Source: Candidatus Coatesiibacteriota bacterium (lineage in GTDB: Bacteria; RBG-13-66-14; B26-G2; JAUVZD01). From it: a stretch of DNA of 64,000 nucleotides. The translations under genes and the position numbers were made by a program. The notes below the pieces were generated by a model. The model was not told the DNA's origin. It did no database searches and saw only the letters and a list, made by a program, of their open reading frames with translations. This document shows, piece after piece, positions 1 to 9,900 of the stretch. How positions within the stretch are numbered: the first letter of the stretch is position 1; every line of letters begins with the position of its first letter. The stretch covers positions 46,242 to 110,241 of the forward strand of contig JAUVZD010000012.1 in the NCBI GenBank assembly GCA_030602715.1, in the 5' to 3' direction.

Positions 1-1
1 A

Positions 2-1564
2 TTTTTTAGCATAGACTTCTACGATCAGGATGTGGGCATCGCCTGCGGCACCGATGGGGCCATCGTCTATACCCAAGACGGAGGAGTGAGCTGGCAGTTG
101 GGGGCAAGCGAAAGCGTAAAAGACCTTATGTGCATCCATATGCTCTCCTCTGACACCGCACTTTGCGGCGGTTTTGAAGGAACTCTGCTCAAGACCACCG
201 ACGGCGGCGCCACCTGGAGCGACATCTGCCCCCCGGAACTTGCCGGTCACAACATTCGTGATCTCTGCTTCATAAGCGACACCGAGGGCTGGATGGCGGA
301 AGGTGCACATATGATGGGGGGTAAGATAGCCCACACCACCGACGGTGGGGAAAACTGGACGGTGCAGGATGAGGACGAGTATAACCTGCTGGCGGTCAGC
401 TTCTCCGATAGCTTGAACGGATGGGCTGGTGGGGTGGGCGATATGGTCAAACACACAACCGACGGTGGAGTGAGCTGGGAGGAGTTAGCACTACCCAACG
501 AGGATAGATATGTAACCGATCTCTATGCCCTAAGCGCCGACCGGCTGCTGGTCTGCTGTATCTACGGACCCCATTACATAACCACCGACGGCGGAACCAC
601 CTGGCAGGAGATGAACCTGGGTGAAGGCGGTCTCTTCTCCCGACCCAACATCGTAGCCACCAGATACGGTGAGCTCTATCCAGATGAAGAGGTGGTCCTG
701 GTGGCTCATTATGACTCCATCTCCTATGACCCCTGGATAGCCGCTCCTGGCGCCGACGACAACGCCAGCGGCACCGCTTCGGTCCTGCTCGCCGCCCGAG
801 CTATGACAAACTTCAACTTCGCCCGCACGGTGCGCTTCCTCCTGGTGAGCGGAGAGGAGCAGGGACTGCGGGGAAGCTGGGCTTACGCCCAGGATGCCTA
901 TACTTTGGGGAAAAACATCGTCGCTGTGGTCAATGCGGATATGCTTGGCTTTCGGGATGACCAGCTCTACGATGTGGGCATTCGCGAAGGCGAGCCCTGG
1001 GAGTGGATGGGGGAGTATATGGTTACCGTGGCTGAATATTATCTCCCCGAATTGGAGGTCATTCCCCATTTCGTGGGCTGGGGCGGCTCGGACCACATGT
1101 CCTTTCAGGCTTTCGGCTACCCGGCGCTGATGGTCGGCGAATACCCCGGCTCCTTCTGGTATCCCTACATCCATACGCCCTACGACACACTGGACAAGCT
1201 GGACCCCCTGATGGTTTCCCTGGGGGCAAAACTCCAGCTGGCAGGGGCTATGTCCTTCGCCGACCCCCTATCAATCGTCCCTCAACCGCAGACCTCCCCG
1301 GAGCCATACCCGGCCCCCAACCCCTTCCGACCGGGCGGGGACGCACCCGGGGTCTCCTTCGTCAATCTTGAGGGCTACACCACTCTGGCGATATACGACA
1401 TCTCCGGCGCCCGGGTCTATTCATACCAACTCGTGGGGGAGTTAAGCCACCTGTGGCTGGCGACCAATAATTCCGGCGACGCGGTGGCAAGCGGGGTCTA
1501 TCTCTGGGTGCTGGAAAGCGACAGCAAGCCCCCAACAAGCGGAAAGATAGCGGTGATTAGATGA
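2..1564 (+). CDS. Secreted M28-family metallopeptidase with N-terminal YCF48/BNR-like repeats and C-terminal FlgD-like/sorting-type domain (5' end outside window)
   Basis: Frame is open to the left edge (FFSIDFYDQDVGIACGTDGAIV). Repeats 'TTDGGxTW'; M28 motifs 'VAHYDS...GADDNASGTA', 'VSGEEQGLRGS', 'GSDHMSF'; C-terminal 'YPAPNPFRPGG...YDISGARVYSY...ASGVYLWVL'. Confidence 0.85.
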   Translation, partial: FFSIDFYDQDVGIACGTDGAIVYTQDGGVSWQLGASESVKDLMCIHMLSSDTALCGGFEGTLLKTTDGGATWSDICPPELAGHNIRDLCFISDTEGWMAEGAHMMGGKIAHTTDGGENWTVQDEDEYNLLAVSFSDSLNGWAGGVGDMVKHTTDGGVSWEELALPNEDRYVTDLYALSADRLLVCCIYGPHYITTDGGTTWQEMNLGEGGLFSRPNIVATRYGELYPDEEVVLVAHYDSISYDPWIAAPGADDNASGTASVLLAARAMTNFNFARTVRFLLVSGEEQGLRGSWAYAQDAYTLGKNIVAVVNADMLGFRDDQLYDVGIREGEPWEWMGEYMVTVAEYYLPELEVIPHFVGWGGSDHMSFQAFGYPALMVGEYPGSFWYPYIHTPYDTLDKLDPLMVSLGAKLQLAGAMSFADPLSIVPQPQTSPEPYPAPNPFRPGGDAPGVSFVNLEGYTTLAIYDISGARVYSYQLVGELSHLWLATNNSGDAVASGVYLWVLESDSKPPTSGKIAVIR

Positions 1565-1630
1565 ACTAAACGAACGATGAAGACTACAAACCCTTTCTTT
1601 TTCCACGAGGGAATTAAGGAGTTGATTAGA

Positions 1631-2533
1631 ATGAAAAAGATAATCACTATTATCCCACTATTGGTACTATTAGGGTTCTTAATTTTCTTATCAGCATGTG
1701 ATGAGTTTTCACCACATACGATGATACAACTAACCTTCCAAGATGAGATACATGCTAGATCCCCTGTATGGTCTCCTGAAGGGAGTAAAATCGTTTTCTA
1801 TGGTGGAACCTATGAAAGTTGGGGACTCTGGACCATGGACCCACAAGGGGATAACTTCTATCTAATATTAGACAGAGACAGCTTCATTCCTCCCGCACAT
1901 GAATTCATCCCCAACGACTTCAGCGACGACAGCTATCTCCTGTTCTCAGACGATTTGGACAATATCTACTATTTATCCCTCGCAGGAGGCGACCCGGTCT
2001 TTATCTGTGAGGGCTCAAGCCCCACAATCAAGGGCAACCTGGATGGAACCTATAACATCGCCTATTTTGATTCCAACAGCAAAGGACCAGATAGCACCAG
2101 TGGAATATACTTAACCGATATTCACGGCTCCGAACCACAATTGCTGATTCCTGACGGCGGCCACCCTCACTGGTCACACAATGGAAGCAAGCTGGTATTC
2201 GCAAATCAGGAAAAACTCTGGATAATGGATATGAATACCACCGAGACGACTCTCCTCTATGACAGCAGTGAAGGTTACAGTAGTGCATGTTACCCACGAT
2301 GGTCTCAAGGCGGATATTGGATAGCTTTCTGTATGTGGTCAAAAGAAACTTTTAACTGGGAAATCTTCATAATCCCCTCATCAGGTGGCAACCCAACTAG
2401 ATTGACAGAACTCCCTTATGACCCAGATTTTGAACCTCCTCCCCCCAATTCTCTGTCCTGGTCTCCTGAAGGTAAGTGGATAGTATTTGAGCGAAGTATC
2501 AATTGCGAACTTTGGAAGGTGAGCGTGGAGTAG
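1631..2533 (+). CDS. Lipoprotein with TolB/WD40-like (PD40) beta-propeller repeats
   Basis: MKKIITIIPLLVLLGFLIFLSAC lipobox; repeated 'PVWSPEGSKIVF', 'PHWSHNGSKLVF', 'LSWSPEGKWIVFER'. ORF opens at 1577, but the signal peptide suggests a start at 1631. Confidence 0.75.
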   Translation: MKKIITIIPLLVLLGFLIFLSACDEFSPHTMIQLTFQDEIHARSPVWSPEGSKIVFYGGTYESWGLWTMDPQGDNFYLILDRDSFIPPAHEFIPNDFSDDSYLLFSDDLDNIYYLSLAGGDPVFICEGSSPTIKGNLDGTYNIAYFDSNSKGPDSTSGIYLTDIHGSEPQLLIPDGGHPHWSHNGSKLVFANQEKLWIMDMNTTETTLLYDSSEGYSSACYPRWSQGGYWIAFCMWSKETFNWEIFIIPSSGGNPTRLTELPYDPDFEPPPPNSLSWSPEGKWIVFERSINCELWKVSVE

Positions 2534-2557
2534 TTTGGGGGATGTTGGAACATATTC

Positions 2558-2582
2558 GGGGGCGGGAAAATTCTCCGCCCCC
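2558..2582 (+). terminator. GC-rich hairpin downstream of lipoprotein gene (possible terminator, no strong U tract)
   Basis: GGGGGCGG (2558-2565) ... CCGCCCCC (2575-2582). Confidence 0.35.
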
Positions 2583-2643
2583 GGTCTATCCGAATGTCGC
2601 AAGATAGTTTTCGCACCATAAAGGCAAAAAGGAGTTGATAGGT

Positions 2644-3570
2644 ATGAAGAACACAATCACATTCACAGTCCTTGGGGGACTTTTAGGGCTCGCTCTACTT
2701 CTTTGGGGATGTTCGGAGGAATATGACAGCGTCTCATCCAAAACGCCTCAATTAATCTTTGATGAGATAGACGCGGAACATCCCGTATGGTCTCCTTTGG
2801 GGGATACTATCGTCTTCTCAGGAGGGAATGGATACGGCGGAGACCTTTGGACTATAGACCCCCAGGGGGGAAATCTGAGCCTCCTTTTGACCTGTGAGGA
2901 GGTCGACCCGCCAGCATACGCTCTCTACCCCTACGATTACAGTGACGATGGCTACCTTCTTTTTACAGGCGGTTTGTATGAAGTCTACTACCTACTTCCA
3001 GGGGGGAAAGAACCAGTATATTTATTCCCGGGTTCATATCCTACAGTTGAAGGCAGCCTGAACGGAAACTACAACATCGCCTACCTTATCCCTGAAAAGG
3101 ATGGTATATACTTGTCCGACATCCACGGCTCCGAACCCCAGTTGGTGGTGGAGGGAGACTTCATATACGGTATTGATTGGTCTCCAGATGGGACTATGTT
3201 AACCTACATAAGAGGGATACATCTTGGACAAAGCGATTGGGACTACGAACTGTGCGTCTATGATTTTACCACCCAGAGCGAGCAAGTAATTTATGACACC
3301 GGCTACGCTCCCAAATGCCCCCGTTGGTCTCCAGATGGAACTTTGATAGCATTTGCCGACCAATACTATCCAGAGCCGGGCTATGATTATCCAATGCATA
3401 GGGTTGTATGGATTATTCCCTCAGAAGGCGGAGAACCCAAAAGAATCACCAATTTCCCCTACGGCCCCATAGATTCGCCGGGGGTCTCATGGCTCTCCTG
3501 GTCCCCGGATGGAAAATGGATTGTATACGACCTTATAACAAGCGAACTCTGGAAGGTGTATGTAGACTAG
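2644..3570 (+). CDS. Lipoprotein with TolB/WD40-like repeats; tandem paralog of the preceding gene
   Basis: Lipobox 'LLLWGCSEEYD'; 'HPVWSPLGDTIVFSGGNGYGGDLWTIDPQGGNLSLLL' parallels 'SPVWSPEGSKIVFYGGTYESWGLWTMDPQGDNFYLIL' in the upstream gene. Confidence 0.75.
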   Translation: MKNTITFTVLGGLLGLALLLWGCSEEYDSVSSKTPQLIFDEIDAEHPVWSPLGDTIVFSGGNGYGGDLWTIDPQGGNLSLLLTCEEVDPPAYALYPYDYSDDGYLLFTGGLYEVYYLLPGGKEPVYLFPGSYPTVEGSLNGNYNIAYLIPEKDGIYLSDIHGSEPQLVVEGDFIYGIDWSPDGTMLTYIRGIHLGQSDWDYELCVYDFTTQSEQVIYDTGYAPKCPRWSPDGTLIAFADQYYPEPGYDYPMHRVVWIIPSEGGEPKRITNFPYGPIDSPGVSWLSWSPDGKWIVYDLITSELWKVYVD

Positions 3571-3603
3571 GTGAGGAGGCGTTGGTAGTATCGCACATTC
3601 AGA

Positions 3604-3624
3604 GGCGGGGAATAGTTCTCCGCC
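3604..3624 (+). terminator. Hairpin downstream of the second lipoprotein gene
   Basis: GGCGGGGAA-TAG-TTCTCCGCC; resembles the hairpin at 2558-2582. Confidence 0.35.
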
Positions 3625-3687
3625 CCTTAGGAAAATTAGAGGAGTTTATAGAATTTACTTGGATTAGCTAACAAGCGATTCCGCAGG

Positions 3688-5193
3688 TCATACTTTTCTT
3701 CTGTATAGATGGAAGTACCTGTCCCCCTCACCACCATCACCGGTGGGGAAAGCTTTTTCAAAACTGTAGTTCTCCTTGAAATCGGGATGCTCATAGATCG
3801 CCCGTCCCCCCTCCCAGACGAAAGAGGACACATCCCCATCATCATCAACGGCGCTGTGGAAGAGAACGATATAGTATGGGTTCAGCGACAGGACATAGTC
3901 CGGGTCGCCTTTTTCAATTCCTCCGGGAAGATGCGCTATATGATAGTCATTTATGCCCATGGTATCAATGACATATCTGTCGGTATAATATGGCAGAATG
4001 CCGGCGCCGCTGAAGGCTACCTTCTCATCTCGGGGGCAATTTTCGTCAATATAGACCCCGACCTGCTTGGTAATTTCAACTGCGGTCGTCTCTTTATTTT
4101 CCCCGGTAATTAGTTTCTCAATTGAATACTGGTGGACCACTCCATACAGATTGAACGACAATATAAATATAATAAATATATATAGAATCTTCTCGCTCAC
4201 CCTAAACTCCCTGCAAATATAGTATATCGCCCAGCCGACAACATAGCCCAGGAGGGGAATGAGAACCTGATAGAAGCGGTGCTGGGGCATCCAATCCCCA
4301 CCGACGATGGTTACATAACCTACAACTCCAATAAAAATAAAGAGTAAATACCAGTCCTTCCTCTTATAAAGCCCGAAGATGAAAAGAAATATCCAGATAA
4401 GATTCTCCTTCAAAAAGGTTATAATGTAAATAACCCCCTCTTTGAGCTCCATCAGCCCAAACGATGTCTTGGCGTAATAGGGATTGGGGAGAGGGGAGCG
4501 ATAATACCAGAACCGCCAGCTGAAATATATGGCGAATATTATTATGGCGATGACCCCGCTCAGGATTACCTCTCTTTTGACCTTCTTCTCCTTCAGGCTA
4601 ATTATGAATGATGACAACAAGACTATCCCCGCATAGACAAAGCCGTCCGAGCGGGTGAGAATGAGCGTCCCCAGAAGCAGTCCCCCGGCGATGAAATTGA
4701 ATTTAAGGTATCTCAGCGAGAATACTGAAAGGAAGAAAGCGGTCACGAACAGTTGTGTTTCCAAGCCTGAGGTGATATAGAAAAAGATGCTCAGGCTGGT
4801 AACGATAGGTAGCAAGCCAAATAGCAGGTAGGGAGAACGGTCTTTAGCATCGCCAATCGCCTGCTTATAATAAATTTTAAGGAGAAAGAAGATCAGAATG
4901 ACCAGGAGAATTACGGAGAGAATTGAGGAGAAAACCAACGGGTTGATGCCCAACCATAAACCCAGCGCGTTTAGAAGCATCCACAGGAAATTGCTGTATC
5001 CCTCAACCCTGTCCCCGGGGTTATATACTGCTCCGTCTCCGTTTACGAGGTTCCGAGCATACCTGAACGTGGTATAGGCGTCGTCTATCGGTATGCCCCA
5101 GGTAGCATAGGTATTGAATATAATTAGAAGAAGACAAATAATCAGAATTGCCTTCCCCAACCGACCTGACCAGAAGAATTTTAAAGTATCCAT
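3688..5193 (-). CDS. Polytopic membrane protein, GT-C-superfamily-like glycosyltransferase
   Basis: Many hydrophobic segments; N-terminal 'GIPIDDAYTTFRYARNLVNGDGAVYNPGDRVEGYSNFLW' (DD motif in first loop); 'GGDWMPQHRFYQVLIPL'. Confidence 0.6.
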   Translation of the reverse strand: MDTLKFFWSGRLGKAILIICLLLIIFNTYATWGIPIDDAYTTFRYARNLVNGDGAVYNPGDRVEGYSNFLWMLLNALGLWLGINPLVFSSILSVILLVILIFFLLKIYYKQAIGDAKDRSPYLLFGLLPIVTSLSIFFYITSGLETQLFVTAFFLSVFSLRYLKFNFIAGGLLLGTLILTRSDGFVYAGIVLLSSFIISLKEKKVKREVILSGVIAIIIFAIYFSWRFWYYRSPLPNPYYAKTSFGLMELKEGVIYIITFLKENLIWIFLFIFGLYKRKDWYLLFIFIGVVGYVTIVGGDWMPQHRFYQVLIPLLGYVVGWAIYYICREFRVSEKILYIFIIFILSFNLYGVVHQYSIEKLITGENKETTAVEITKQVGVYIDENCPRDEKVAFSGAGILPYYTDRYVIDTMGINDYHIAHLPGGIEKGDPDYVLSLNPYYIVLFHSAVDDDGDVSSFVWEGGRAIYEHPDFKENYSFEKAFPTGDGGEGDRYFHLYRRKV

Positions 5194-5229
5194 AATTGCA
5201 TTCCTATAAGCATACTCTTAAAAAATCGG

Positions 5230-6801
5230 TTAATCGGACCAAATCTCCTCTCTTTTGAACAGGTAATATCCCACATCCTTTAGCGGATGAATCCACTCCT
5301 TATGCAAAGCGTAATTCTTCTGGAACAGCGGGTGATAGTATAACTCCTCCGCTCCACCCCACACAAAGTGTATCCCCGCCTCATCCATCTTCGGTTTTGA
5401 ATACATCATAATGTATAAGGGCTTCTTGGAGAGAACATACTCCACATCCCAGTTCTTATGAAGTCCCCTTCCCAGAGAGGCGATGTGCTTATCGTTAAGT
5501 CCGGTCATATCTATCGTATATCTTTGGGAATAATAGGGCACCATCCCCGCAAAATTGACCGCAATCTTATCATCCTCATCCGAGTGGTTCTTAATGTATA
5601 GCCCTATATCCTTCATTATTACGATATCCTCATGATATTTCGCCTCCATGTGGAATATCTTCCTCAGGGACATAGCATTGGTCAGAGCGAGGAGGTTGAT
5701 AGCCACCAACATTAGAATTACAACGGAGATTATCACCTTGAATCTTTTCACATATTGCGCCAGCTTTATCGCACCGATGCCGGCAAACAGGCAAAAGATT
5801 GGGATGAGGGGAATGTAGAACCTCTCATGGGGCATCCAATCCCCACCAATATAGGTGATGTATATCATCACCGATATAATCAGTATTATGTAGTGGATGT
5901 TTTCTTTGATTGAGCGATGGAATAGACCGACCAGGCTGAAGAGCATGACAAGCCCCATAGACGAGAGAAATTGTATGGTATATACAAAACCTAAGACCTC
6001 CTGTTCATAACTCAATGCGGTGGTCTTGGCATAATATGTATTGGGCAGTAGTTCGTGGTAATAAGACCATCTCCACCCCAGATAAATTAAAACGGCTATA
6101 ACAAATATTCCCAGATTGATGAAAAAATCCCTCAAGGATTCACGTTTAACCAAGGTTTTTATAAACAAGGCAAAGAGCAGTATTCCTGCATAGACGAACC
6201 CATCGGCCCGAATGAGGAGTAAGAAGACGAGAAGAAGTGACCACAAATATCGCCACTTTCTGCTTGTTATTTTCTCCCAGAATACCGCCAAAAAGAAGAT
6301 GGTGCAGAAGAATATGGTCTCAAGACCGGAATTCATATGTAGAAAAAACCTTCCATCAACCGCCAATAAGAGAAGACCGAATATGGCAAAGCAGGCGAAG
6401 TTGACAATTTGAGCGTCCTCTCTTGCCAGGCGATCAACCTCCTTTTGAAGCGCCTTTATAAAAACCGCCACCAAAAGAAAATAGAGAGCCATTGATAATA
6501 TGATTGAGAAATATATGGGGTCTTCGCACCCGAAATAGAAGGGAATGCTATTTATGAGCACCCACAGGAAATTGCTGTATCCCTCCACCCGTTCTCCGAG
6601 GTTATAGACCAGTCCATTCCCCTCGGCGAGATTTTGGGCATATCTATAACTTATATAGGCATCGTCCGTCGGATAGAACCAGGTCCCATATAAATAAAAA
6701 ATCACTAAAACTAGTGAGAGGATCAGGATAGCCCTGGCAAACCCACCCTTTGCCCTGATTATGTTTGTTTTCCCGTCAATCATAGATGGGAATTTTATCA
6801 T
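5230..6801 (-). CDS. Polytopic membrane protein, GT-C-like glycosyltransferase; tandem paralog of 3688-5193
   Basis: 'YPTDDAYISYRYAQNLAEGNGLVYNLGERVEGYSNFLW' and 'GGDWMPHERFYIPLIPI' shared with the neighbour. Confidence 0.6.
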   Translation of the reverse strand: MIKFPSMIDGKTNIIRAKGGFARAILILSLVLVIFYLYGTWFYPTDDAYISYRYAQNLAEGNGLVYNLGERVEGYSNFLWVLINSIPFYFGCEDPIYFSIILSMALYFLLVAVFIKALQKEVDRLAREDAQIVNFACFAIFGLLLLAVDGRFFLHMNSGLETIFFCTIFFLAVFWEKITSRKWRYLWSLLLVFLLLIRADGFVYAGILLFALFIKTLVKRESLRDFFINLGIFVIAVLIYLGWRWSYYHELLPNTYYAKTTALSYEQEVLGFVYTIQFLSSMGLVMLFSLVGLFHRSIKENIHYIILIISVMIYITYIGGDWMPHERFYIPLIPIFCLFAGIGAIKLAQYVKRFKVIISVVILMLVAINLLALTNAMSLRKIFHMEAKYHEDIVIMKDIGLYIKNHSDEDDKIAVNFAGMVPYYSQRYTIDMTGLNDKHIASLGRGLHKNWDVEYVLSKKPLYIMMYSKPKMDEAGIHFVWGGAEELYYHPLFQKNYALHKEWIHPLKDVGYYLFKREEIWSD

Positions 6802-6918
6802 ATATTCATTATTCTTAGGGGAAAAATGATGGTTTAGGGGGGACGGTTGTCCGGCTGGGCTTGTACTCCAGTTTGCCAGGAGGGTAAGGGTGGGTAATTG
6901 TTATTTAAAAAGTTAAAT

Positions 6919-6935
6919 GAGCCCCAAAAAGGCTC
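6919..6935 (-). terminator. Weak terminator-like hairpin after rsmI
   Basis: On minus strand GAGCC-TTTTTGG-GGCTC followed by an AT-rich run. Confidence 0.35.
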
Positions 6936-6945
6936 TCCCCACGCC

Positions 6946-7785
6946 TCACCTTCCCCCTTCAAGCAGATTGTATACCTCCCGCCTGGGCACACCATACCTC
7001 TTCGCCAGGGCGGAGTATGCCTCCTTCTTGGTCAGCCCCTCTCGCATAAACTCCAAGACCTGCGCCCTGAGCTCGTCCCTGGGGGGGAGTTCGGCTTTCG
7101 GCGCACTCACCGGCGGGGCTATAATCAGTGTAGCCTCCCCCTTGAACTCCCGCTCACCCGCCCGCTCGGCAAGCTCGCCCAGAGTCCCCCGCAGATACTC
7201 CTGATGGAGTTTTGAAATCTCCCGGGCTACCAGCGCCTGCCGTCCCTCACCCAGCGCCCCTGCAAGCTCGGACAAAACCCTCCCCAGCTCCCTTGCCGGG
7301 ACAAAAAGCGCCAAAGCGCCCGCAAAATCCGCCACCCCGGAAAGGAGCCTCTCCCGCTCCCCCTTCTTCCTGGGGAGGAAGCCTATGAAGATGAATGGCT
7401 GGGCGGGGAAGTGGCAGACCGAGAGGGCGGCAGCAAGTGCCGAGGGACCGGGGAGGGGGACGACCTCAAAGCCTGCCTCCACTACACCGGCCACCAGACG
7501 GGGTCCGGGGTCCGACAGCCCCGGGGTGCCGGCGTCGCTCACCAGGGCTACATCCCGACCGGCGGAAAGCTCCGTCAGCACTCGTTGCAACGCCCGGGGG
7601 ATAGCCCCCTCGTCGGCTCGGATGAGCGGGGTGGTTATGCCCAGGTGGGCGAGGAGCTTGCGGGTCACACGGGTATCCTCGCTGGCGATGAGGCTCACTT
7701 CGGCGAGAGCGCTCTCCGCCCTCAGGGTGATGTCCGCCAGATTCCCTATCGGCGTAGCCACGACAAACAACTTGCCCTCATCCAT
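6946..7785 (-). CDS. rsmI: 16S rRNA (cytidine1402-2'-O)-methyltransferase
   Basis: 'LFVVATPIGNLADITLRAE', 'IASEDTRVTRKLL', 'ALVSDAGTPGLSDPG', 'PLPGPSALAAAL'. Confidence 0.93.
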   Translation of the reverse strand: MDEGKLFVVATPIGNLADITLRAESALAEVSLIASEDTRVTRKLLAHLGITTPLIRADEGAIPRALQRVLTELSAGRDVALVSDAGTPGLSDPGPRLVAGVVEAGFEVVPLPGPSALAAALSVCHFPAQPFIFIGFLPRKKGERERLLSGVADFAGALALFVPARELGRVLSELAGALGEGRQALVAREISKLHQEYLRGTLGELAERAGEREFKGEATLIIAPPVSAPKAELPPRDELRAQVLEFMREGLTKKEAYSALAKRYGVPRREVYNLLEGGR

Positions 7786-7832
7786 AGAGGAAATTATAAG
7801 TCAAGCGAGCGAAAAAAGCAATCCGCAAGCGA

Positions 7833-9863
7833 TTGACAACTCGCCTATCCTTTCTTATCCTTGCGGTAGTGTCCTACCATTCAAAAGTATATATCGCTGT
7901 TCTTCTCGGGCTTGCATCAGCCCTCTCTGTTCTGAGCGGATGCTCCCTCTCCCCGCCACAACATTCCCCGCGCATATATCTGCTTTATCCCCTGGATTCG
8001 GCAGGGGTTGGCGACCCTCCCTGCGGTTGGGTGGAGGTCTTCGCCGAAACTTCCGGTGACGAACTGCTCTACAGCGGAAAAGCCCACCAACTGCTGGTCT
8101 GCCCGGAGGGGCTGTTGGAACTTGAGCGTTCTTTCTGGATACACCTGGATGGTAAAAGCGGCAACCTGCTACTGTATAAAGAGAAGCAGAAACCGCTCGG
8201 CAGAATTGTAACCCTGGCTGGGAATGAGGACGGGTCCTATGTCTGCACGGCTGACTTTGGCGAGGGTGAAGAGCAATCCTTCTCCACTATGGAAAACATC
8301 TACCCGATGGATTCCGCTTATCTTCTCCCCCAGCTTCTACCCCGGGGAACAACCTCATTCACCCTGCTCAATCCGCTAGACCTGTCCCGTTATTCAGCAG
8401 AGACACAGACCATATCCACAGGCGACGGAGAGATTCAGTGGCGCTTGTATGGCGACGGAGAGCTCATCATGGAGATGAGATTGGATGAAGATGGAGTCCT
8501 GATTGAGGGGAAGGACCGCCTGCAAGGTCTCCTCATTCAGCCGGCGGAGGAACTCCCCTCAATGCTTGTCCCTGCACCACTGATGGTAGCCGAAACCCCC
8601 TGGCCGCAGACCGACCCTCAGGCTCCTTTCCAGGCATATGTGCGAGCAACTCTGATAGGGGTGGATGTTGACGGTGGAGTGCTCTCAAGCGTCAGCCAGA
8701 GCTTCACCGGGATTGCCTACGGTGGAACTATCAGCGGGGTCTTCACCCTTATGTCCCCCCCGACACCGACGGAACCGACCTCACCAGCGAAGACCAAGCC
8801 CCCACCAACGGAGGAGGTATTCATACCATATAAACTTCCTCCAGCTATTGATGAAATCTTACAGGAACTCTCCTCGCCCAACGCAAACCAGCAGGAGACC
8901 GCCGACCGTCTTGCCCGCTGGATGGCGGTAAACATTGTGCCCGCTCCAATGGACCATCACCCTATACACCTGCTGAGCTCCGGTTCAGGCTCCGAACAAG
9001 GTATTGCCTCCGCGGGCGCCCTTCTGGCGAGCCGACTGGGGCTTTCCGCCCGCCCCATCTTCGGCTTGCTCTACGACCCCTTCTACGGCGGCCTGCGGGA
9101 GGGTCACTGGTTGGAGGTATTCTTACCGGGTAGGGGCTGGGTGGCTTACGACTTACTGCGGGGCAAGGAGGCGGGCGGAGACCGCATCCGACTTGCGGTG
9201 GGAGCGGAAGCCCTAACAGCTCATCTGCTCTCCCTGGACTGCACTCTGTTAAGCAAGCCCCCGTCCGCCGACATCTTCCTCCCCCTGGACAACACCTTCT
9301 ATTATTATTGCCAGGATCAAAGGATTGCCAGCGCCCATCTCTTCCGCAAAAGCTCCACCAGCGACAAGCTCAGCTTCCGGGTGGAAAGCCCGGCACTGAT
9401 ATATGAGGGCTATCTACGCCTGCCCACCACCAAGGATTATGGGGAGCTGTTGATAACCCCATCGGAGAATTCCGAGGAGGCGGAACTTTTTCCCTTCCAA
9501 CAAGCCCTATCCTTCCCCCTCTATCCGCTGAATGGCGAAACCCAACCGATAATACCCGGCGACTTCTACAACCCGGCGACCTTCCTGGTGCTCCTCCACT
9601 ACTCCGGCGCAATCAAGGGTTCATCACCGCTCATACTGCAGAGCATCTGGTCGCCCTTGCAGATGGACGGCGACCTCCTCTGGCAGGGGGCGGGGGGAAT
9701 GGAGGTGGGCGGGGAGTATTTGGATGCGGAGGTCTATCTGCTGCAACCACTGGGGCTCTATCTCTGGGTGAGCCCGGATGGCGAGCTACTTGGTCTGGAA
9801 TGGGAGGGGGTCAGCGCCAAGTCGGAGGGGAGTGAGCTAGAGGGGAAAGGAGGTGAGAGTTGA
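7833..9863 (+). CDS. Probable lipoprotein with transglutaminase-like domain
   Basis: Hydrophobic N-terminus with 'LSGC'; 'ADRLARWMAVNIV...GIASAGALLASRLGLSARPIFGLLY...HWLEVFLPGRGWVAYD' (Cys-replaced Cys/His/Asp-type transglutaminase fold region); Pro/Thr linker. Exact start uncertain. Confidence 0.6.
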   Translation: MTTRLSFLILAVVSYHSKVYIAVLLGLASALSVLSGCSLSPPQHSPRIYLLYPLDSAGVGDPPCGWVEVFAETSGDELLYSGKAHQLLVCPEGLLELERSFWIHLDGKSGNLLLYKEKQKPLGRIVTLAGNEDGSYVCTADFGEGEEQSFSTMENIYPMDSAYLLPQLLPRGTTSFTLLNPLDLSRYSAETQTISTGDGEIQWRLYGDGELIMEMRLDEDGVLIEGKDRLQGLLIQPAEELPSMLVPAPLMVAETPWPQTDPQAPFQAYVRATLIGVDVDGGVLSSVSQSFTGIAYGGTISGVFTLMSPPTPTEPTSPAKTKPPPTEEVFIPYKLPPAIDEILQELSSPNANQQETADRLARWMAVNIVPAPMDHHPIHLLSSGSGSEQGIASAGALLASRLGLSARPIFGLLYDPFYGGLREGHWLEVFLPGRGWVAYDLLRGKEAGGDRIRLAVGAEALTAHLLSLDCTLLSKPPSADIFLPLDNTFYYYCQDQRIASAHLFRKSSTSDKLSFRVESPALIYEGYLRLPTTKDYGELLITPSENSEEAELFPFQQALSFPLYPLNGETQPIIPGDFYNPATFLVLLHYSGAIKGSSPLILQSIWSPLQMDGDLLWQGAGGMEVGGEYLDAEVYLLQPLGLYLWVSPDGELLGLEWEGVSAKSEGSELEGKGGES

Positions 9864-9900
9864 TTTAATAAGCGATTAACAATTAAAAAGCTAAATCGGT

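Noticed and set aside
530-1174. 214-aa minus-strand ORF
   Set aside because: Antisense to the M28 peptidase, which has clear catalytic motifs.
7385-8059. 224-aa plus-strand ORF overlapping rsmI
   Set aside because: Antisense to clearly recognised rsmI; low-complexity composition typical of a shadow ORF.
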